A stretch of 64,000 nt of DNA from contig JAMPIV010012212.1 of assembly GCA_024509875.1 (NCBI GenBank), forward strand, positions 62,001 to 126,000, in the 5' to 3' direction. The notes below the pieces were generated by a model. The model was not told where the DNA came from, ran no database searches, and worked only from the letters and a program-made list of their open reading frames with translations. The translations under genes were made by a program, and so were the position numbers. Below are positions 59,830-64,000 of this stretch, one piece after another. Source of the stretch: Oreohelix idahoensis. Taxonomy: Eukaryota; Mollusca; Gastropoda; Stylommatophora; Oreohelicidae. Every line of letters begins with the position of its first letter. Position 1 is the stretch's first letter.

Positions 59830-59947
59830 GACAGAAATGAAAGAGATGAGGAAGACATGTACAGGCATGATACGGGACATCAAGATTTGACATCATAGAG
59901 CTGAAGAGCTGCGATCATGATAAAAGCGGATGCAAAATAAGGAATCC

Positions 59948-60297
59948 TTTTAATTGAAATCTTTTACACCGCCATGATAAACGCGGCCACGCTTGGACGT
60001 TATCATTTTAATTCAAGTCCTTTCCACCGCCATGATAAACGCGGCCACGCTTGGGCGTTATCATTTTAATTCAAGTCTTTAACACCGCCCTGAGATACAC
60101 GGCCACCCTCGGGCGTTATCGTATTAGTTAAAGTCTTTGACACCGCCCTAATAACGCAACCATCCTCGAGTATTATCATTTTAATTCAAGTCCTTTACAC
60201 CGCCCTGATAAACGCGGCTACCCTCGGGCGTTATCATTTTAGTTAAAGTCTTTTACACCGCCCAATAAACAAGGCCACCCTCGGGCGTTTTCCTGGC
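59948..60297. repeat. 58-bp tandem repeat with hairpin units
   Basis: Six imperfect units of 58 bp. Each contains an inverted repeat: TGATAAACGC, a GGCCACNCTNGG-type loop and GCGTTATCA, so each unit can fold into a short hairpin. The connecting part is TTTTAATTCAAGTC and TTTACACCGCC. Arms are best kept in units 1, 2 and 5. No coding frame. Confidence 0.92.
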
Positions 60298-60744
60298 GTC
60301 TACTTCCACTAATAAACCGCCCCCGATGTTTGGCTGCTGTGAGCCAGATGTGTACAAGAACGTACCTGTGTAAAATATGTTGTTAAAAAGTCGTTTGATC
60401 TACAACTTACGGTAATTCCATCATGTTGAAACATTTTGAGACATGAACGTGTTAAAATCCGGAGTTTAATCCAAACCACAGAATTATCTCAGATCTTATT
60501 GTATGCCACTAGTTTTAACAGCAATGTTCTGTTAGACGCACATCAGAGGTTTTAGAGTATTACCGCTAAATTAAATTAACAAGTTTAAAATAAATGTCCG
60601 TAATGTAGATTATAATTTTATTAAAAATAACAAACAGAACATCCAACCATCCATTAAGAAACTGAGACAAAATATAGATTACAGTTTTCTGTAACAACAA
60701 AAACTGAACAGCCAATCATCCATTATGAAACTGACACAGGTGTC
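60298..60744. other. Unique DNA with a 69-bp imperfect duplication
   Basis: No gene seen. Near 60606-60740 two imperfect 69-bp units share TAGATTA, GAACA, CCATTA and GAAACTGA words. Confidence 0.55.
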
Positions 60745-61060
60745 ATGGATTGCCTCCCCTTAGCTCTGCAGTAGTGGTCCACCAGTGGCCAACACTCAAG
60801 AGTATCTAATATGGGTCTTCAAAGGTGTCTACCTTCGCACAAGATTACTCTTGGCAGAGTTGTAGATAGAAGGATAATGATGCTTCTATTTCAAGGGAAT
60901 GTTCACAAGATTGTTTCAGAAGTCAAGAACAATGCTGCATAGGGCAGAGCACTATTAACGTATATCTGACCCGTTGCCTTTTGTGAATAATTAAGCAATG
61001 GTTTTAGCCCGTTCAAGCCCCCAGCTGGTGTAATTCCAGCGAAATTCTTTTTATAAGTAT
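60745..61060 (+). repeat. Dispersed repeat, copy 2
   Basis: Counterpart of 12873-13170, beginning TGTCATGGATTGCCTCCCC. It contains about 35 bp (near 60870) that copy 1 lacks. Sequence after 61060 does not obviously match the continuation of copy 1. Confidence 0.8.
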
Positions 61061-64000
61061 TTGTTCTATAGATGTTAATATATGTCTAGATGTATATATA
61101 TATTAAAGAGTCTTGCTCATACGTTTGCTTTCATGCTTATAATAACTGAATCAACTCTGGTTGTTTTGTTTTAAAATAACGTGTAACACATTTAATAATC
61201 AATTAGTCTTAACAGTTTAAAATAGCGATGGAATGATGGTGAATTTTAGATGTAAATAAAATTGTCTTCACTGAGACTTGGTTTGGGGATTGATAAAAAC
61301 AAGTATCCTTTTGCTGTTTCCTTAATAAACCTAGCTGGTCAAATAAATCCTGCAACCGTGGTTTCATCAACTCTTCTGTGATGCGGGCTCTACTCCGCAC
61401 AACTCGTCCAATGTTGGCGGTTACTGTTGATTCCCTGCTTTTAACTCACAACTAGTGACGTCGAAATTTTAGTCTTGCAGCTTCGTACCACGAACAGTCT
61501 GATAGCTTCGTTCCACGAACTTTAGACAAAATAAAAAGAACAAATGCCTCTGCTAAGTACACTGGTTTGGAAGATTAACAGGCGCATTGTCTCGCTGTCC
61601 ACCCACCAATATTAGCCTCTCTGAATAATTAAATTAATGAGTATACACAGCGTAATTCAGGGAAGATGATTAGAAATCACCAATATTCTTCTAGGTATTA
61701 AACTGCGAAAATATGTGCTTGGTAAGCGCGAATGCAATGATTTGTGCCTGAACTAAAATTAACAATTTACATATCTCACAAAATGATACGATACACTTAA
61801 TGCACATGGGATGTAATTATCACTCATCACTGCTCCGTTTGGAGTCTGGGGTTGCTGCTGCTTTCGCTTTTCTGAGATAATTAGCATAAAACAAACACTA
61901 TCGCTTGCTGTAGTGGTTTATGAGCATACTATTTTCAAATGTTGAGGTTGCCAGCTTCATATATAACCACTTAGCAAGGAAAACATGTCAAATTCACTTT
62001 TGTAAAATAAATGTTTACACTTACCCCAAAGTAGCTTTTGGGAACACAATCTCCTGGCACAGTTAGAATGGACACTGCAACTTAGGTTAAATGCTTTCGA
62101 ATCATTTGGTCTGGGAATTTTTAGAATTCCTCTTAGGACGGCTGATCTGATTCCTTAGGTCTCCAGTCTTTGTATTTAAAAATTGCGGGTTTACTTTTAT
62201 GTTTCAAAGTTGCCCAAATACTCTGTCCTGGTCCGTTAAGTCTCCAGTCTTTTTATTTGAAATTGCGGGTTTACTTTTAAGTTTCAAAGTTGCCCAAATA
62301 CTTCGATCTGTCACTTGTAATTTTGTAATCCTTTGTCCGATCCTTCTCTCTGGCTCTGGTGAATTGCTAGCTTGGCGTGGGGATGCAGTCTGATCTGTGT
62401 CTCCGAGTTCGCTAGATTATATTTCCAATTTCTCAGGTCAATTCCCAGATTGTACTTTTAGACCAACTTGCCAATGAAAGTTAAAGTCTATTCCGGTTCT
62501 CAAATCAAGCCATTGTTCTTTTGAACTATATGGGTCGGGGTGTTAAATCATAATCTCCACCGCGTGTTTTAAAATATCAAAGTTTAAAATTCCAACGCGT
62601 GACCTCTTTCTACTAAGGCAGCAATACTTCCGATTGCATCTTTATTCAAACTCACAAACAAATCTGTGAACTTATTTCCTGTCTAGATACTTTCCGCCCA
62701 TATTGTTTTCCCTGACAGGTTATCTGTAATAATTACACAGAGATGAGCCAGCGGAAGTTATTACGTATTATCACCTGTGTTTGCGTAGATCCCCCAGACG
62801 GATTTCTTAGACAATATGGCTTTCTTTTCATCGATCGTGCGCTACCACCTTTTGTCAATAAAGATCGACTCTATCAAAGGTGGCTAGACGACTTACGTGA
62901 TAAAAGTATTATCCGCTGACCTGTCTAATTAGCTTCCGACGATTCACAGGGCGAAACGTAAAAATGTCTGGGAGTGGCTTAGAGCAATAAATGTAAGGGC
63001 ACAAAAAATGCCAAATAATGGGACGATGTAGGAGAGAGAGAAGGGCGCAAAAGTACATGCACAAAGCGTTTTGTGACAACAGGCATACACAAGGATTCAG
63101 AGCTGCAGGGTATCCCCAACATTGACTGTCACTTGCCATGATAGCACAGTCCGATAAGCAATTTCCAGTCCATCTCATGATATCTTTCCTTTTATAGTGC
63201 CATAGTTCTCTTGTCTGTTTACGTATAACTTTTGCTTCTGTTTTCATTTCCAACAAAGCGTCTCTGTTGTCCAAAATTGTATTGGTGTTATTTTGGGATC
63301 TTTCTCTCTCTGTTAATCCCTAGTTTTTCTAAGACTTTCTCATTTGTTTGTATGTGTTTCCATGAGATGTGTCGCATTCTTCTGAATTGATTGCAAGTGC
63401 CTCAATCATTGATTGACTTTCCCTTCATTTGTTCTTACAGGTCTCCTGCTTGGCAGTTTTCTTCTGTCACATTTTTTCTGTGCGGTACCTTCTGTCAGAA
63501 TGTACCTTCTGTCAGAATGTACCTTACAAGATGCGCCTGGTCGGGTTTCTATATAAATTGCCAGATTTGCATATTTGCCCTTAACCGATGTAGAAGGATC
63601 AAGTTAGTGGTCTGTTGGTGGCACGTGCTTTGTCCATTTGGTCAGACCTGGTTTGGTCGAAGACATGCCACGTAGACCTGATCAATGGAGGTATCGACCT
63701 CTTCCTGAGAAAAAAGGCAAAGTGTAGTTTACAATAGCAACGATTGTATATGTGTGTCTATGGTGTTGTTATTTTTAGTCAAGCAGTTTAAGTGGACAGA
63801 AATTTGTACTTGCCCTCCCCCCTTCTGAATGTCCGTGTTTCAGCCTTAGTCCAATGTTTTCCACTTACACATAGCTGTAGATGTACTATGCAGTCCAGAT
63901 AAGTAGAAGTCACTGGAACTATCTAAGATACTTCTAATTATCCGAAATTCTGCTTATCAGAATTATGCTCAAAGATGGACATTTATGTCAAAATAAGAAG
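61061..64000. other. No recognisable gene; small duplications
   Basis: I find no gene that I can support. Short open frames at 61209-61400 and 62909-63274 (minus) have no family motif. An 81-bp tandem duplication lies at 62158-62322 (both units contain AATTGCGGGTTTACTTTTA). A 17-bp unit (TACCTTCTGTCAGAATG) is repeated at 63486-63525. The rest may be degenerate LTR or unique DNA. Confidence 0.5.
62158..62322. repeat. 81-bp tandem duplication
   Basis: Two units offset by 81 bp, sharing TCTCCAGTCTTT and TTTCAAAGTTGCCCAAATAC with a few differences. Confidence 0.9.

Noticed and set aside
61209..61400. Possible host exon on the minus strand
   Set aside because: Short frame with an amphipathic stretch only; no family recognised.
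62909..63274. Possible host exon on the minus strand
   Set aside because: The first 40 residues look protein-like, but there is no recognised motif, no splice pattern I can support and no conserved continuation.

Overview
This is eukaryotic, almost certainly metazoan, repeat-dominated DNA. I find no host protein-coding gene that I can support. The mix of Ty3/gypsy LTR retrotransposons, pogo and Tc1/mariner DNA transposons, several non-LTR retrotransposon tails, tRNA-headed SINEs, long (TA)n tracts and large minisatellite arrays suggests an invertebrate with a TE-rich genome (a mollusc is my best guess, low confidence).

Left flank (1-18952). A SINE (2471-2756), two LINE 3' remnants (3503-3660, 4960-5237) and two dead Tc1-like transposons back to back inside what looks like one (TA)n tract (5238-8401) lead into a 3.9-kb satellite of 42-bp units (8984-12872). 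A 2.3-kb unassigned block follows, then two orphan 42-bp units, then a 28-bp minisatellite (15276-16495) that carries a SINE. A broken LINE reverse-transcriptase copy bounded by 38-bp direct repeats lies at 16738-17926.

Centre (19011-58028). This is one nested transposon stack, resolved by terminal repeats and target-site duplications. The outer element is a dead pogo/Tigger-type transposon sitting in TA repeats. Its transposase gene is split after about 16 codons by element A, a minus-strand Ty3/gypsy retrotransposon (19835-56329, 4-bp TSD GTTG). A's pol gene is split by composite B (27090-49397, 5-bp TSD GATAT). B is built from copies of a second gypsy-type element whose integrase lies upstream of its reverse transcriptase, the Ty1/copia-like order known in the Gmr1-like group. 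B holds three tandem deletion derivatives without RT, one fuller copy with RT/RNase H, then an inverted, internally deleted copy and an inverted LTR fragment. A degenerate LINE sits in A's 3' noncoding region.

Element A has gag, then protease in the -1 frame, then pol. A canonical slippery heptamer followed by a stem-loop lies exactly at the gag end, so Gag-Pro is probably made by -1 ribosomal frameshifting.

Right flank (58029-64000). (TA)n and a LINE 3' end, then a second 28-bp array (59421-59829), six 58-bp units that each contain a hairpin (59948-60297), a second copy of the dispersed repeat seen at 12873, and about 3 kb in which I recognise only small tandem duplications. Nearly every coding region is broken. 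The best preserved are element A gag, protease and pol (apart from the B insertion) and the fourth B copy.
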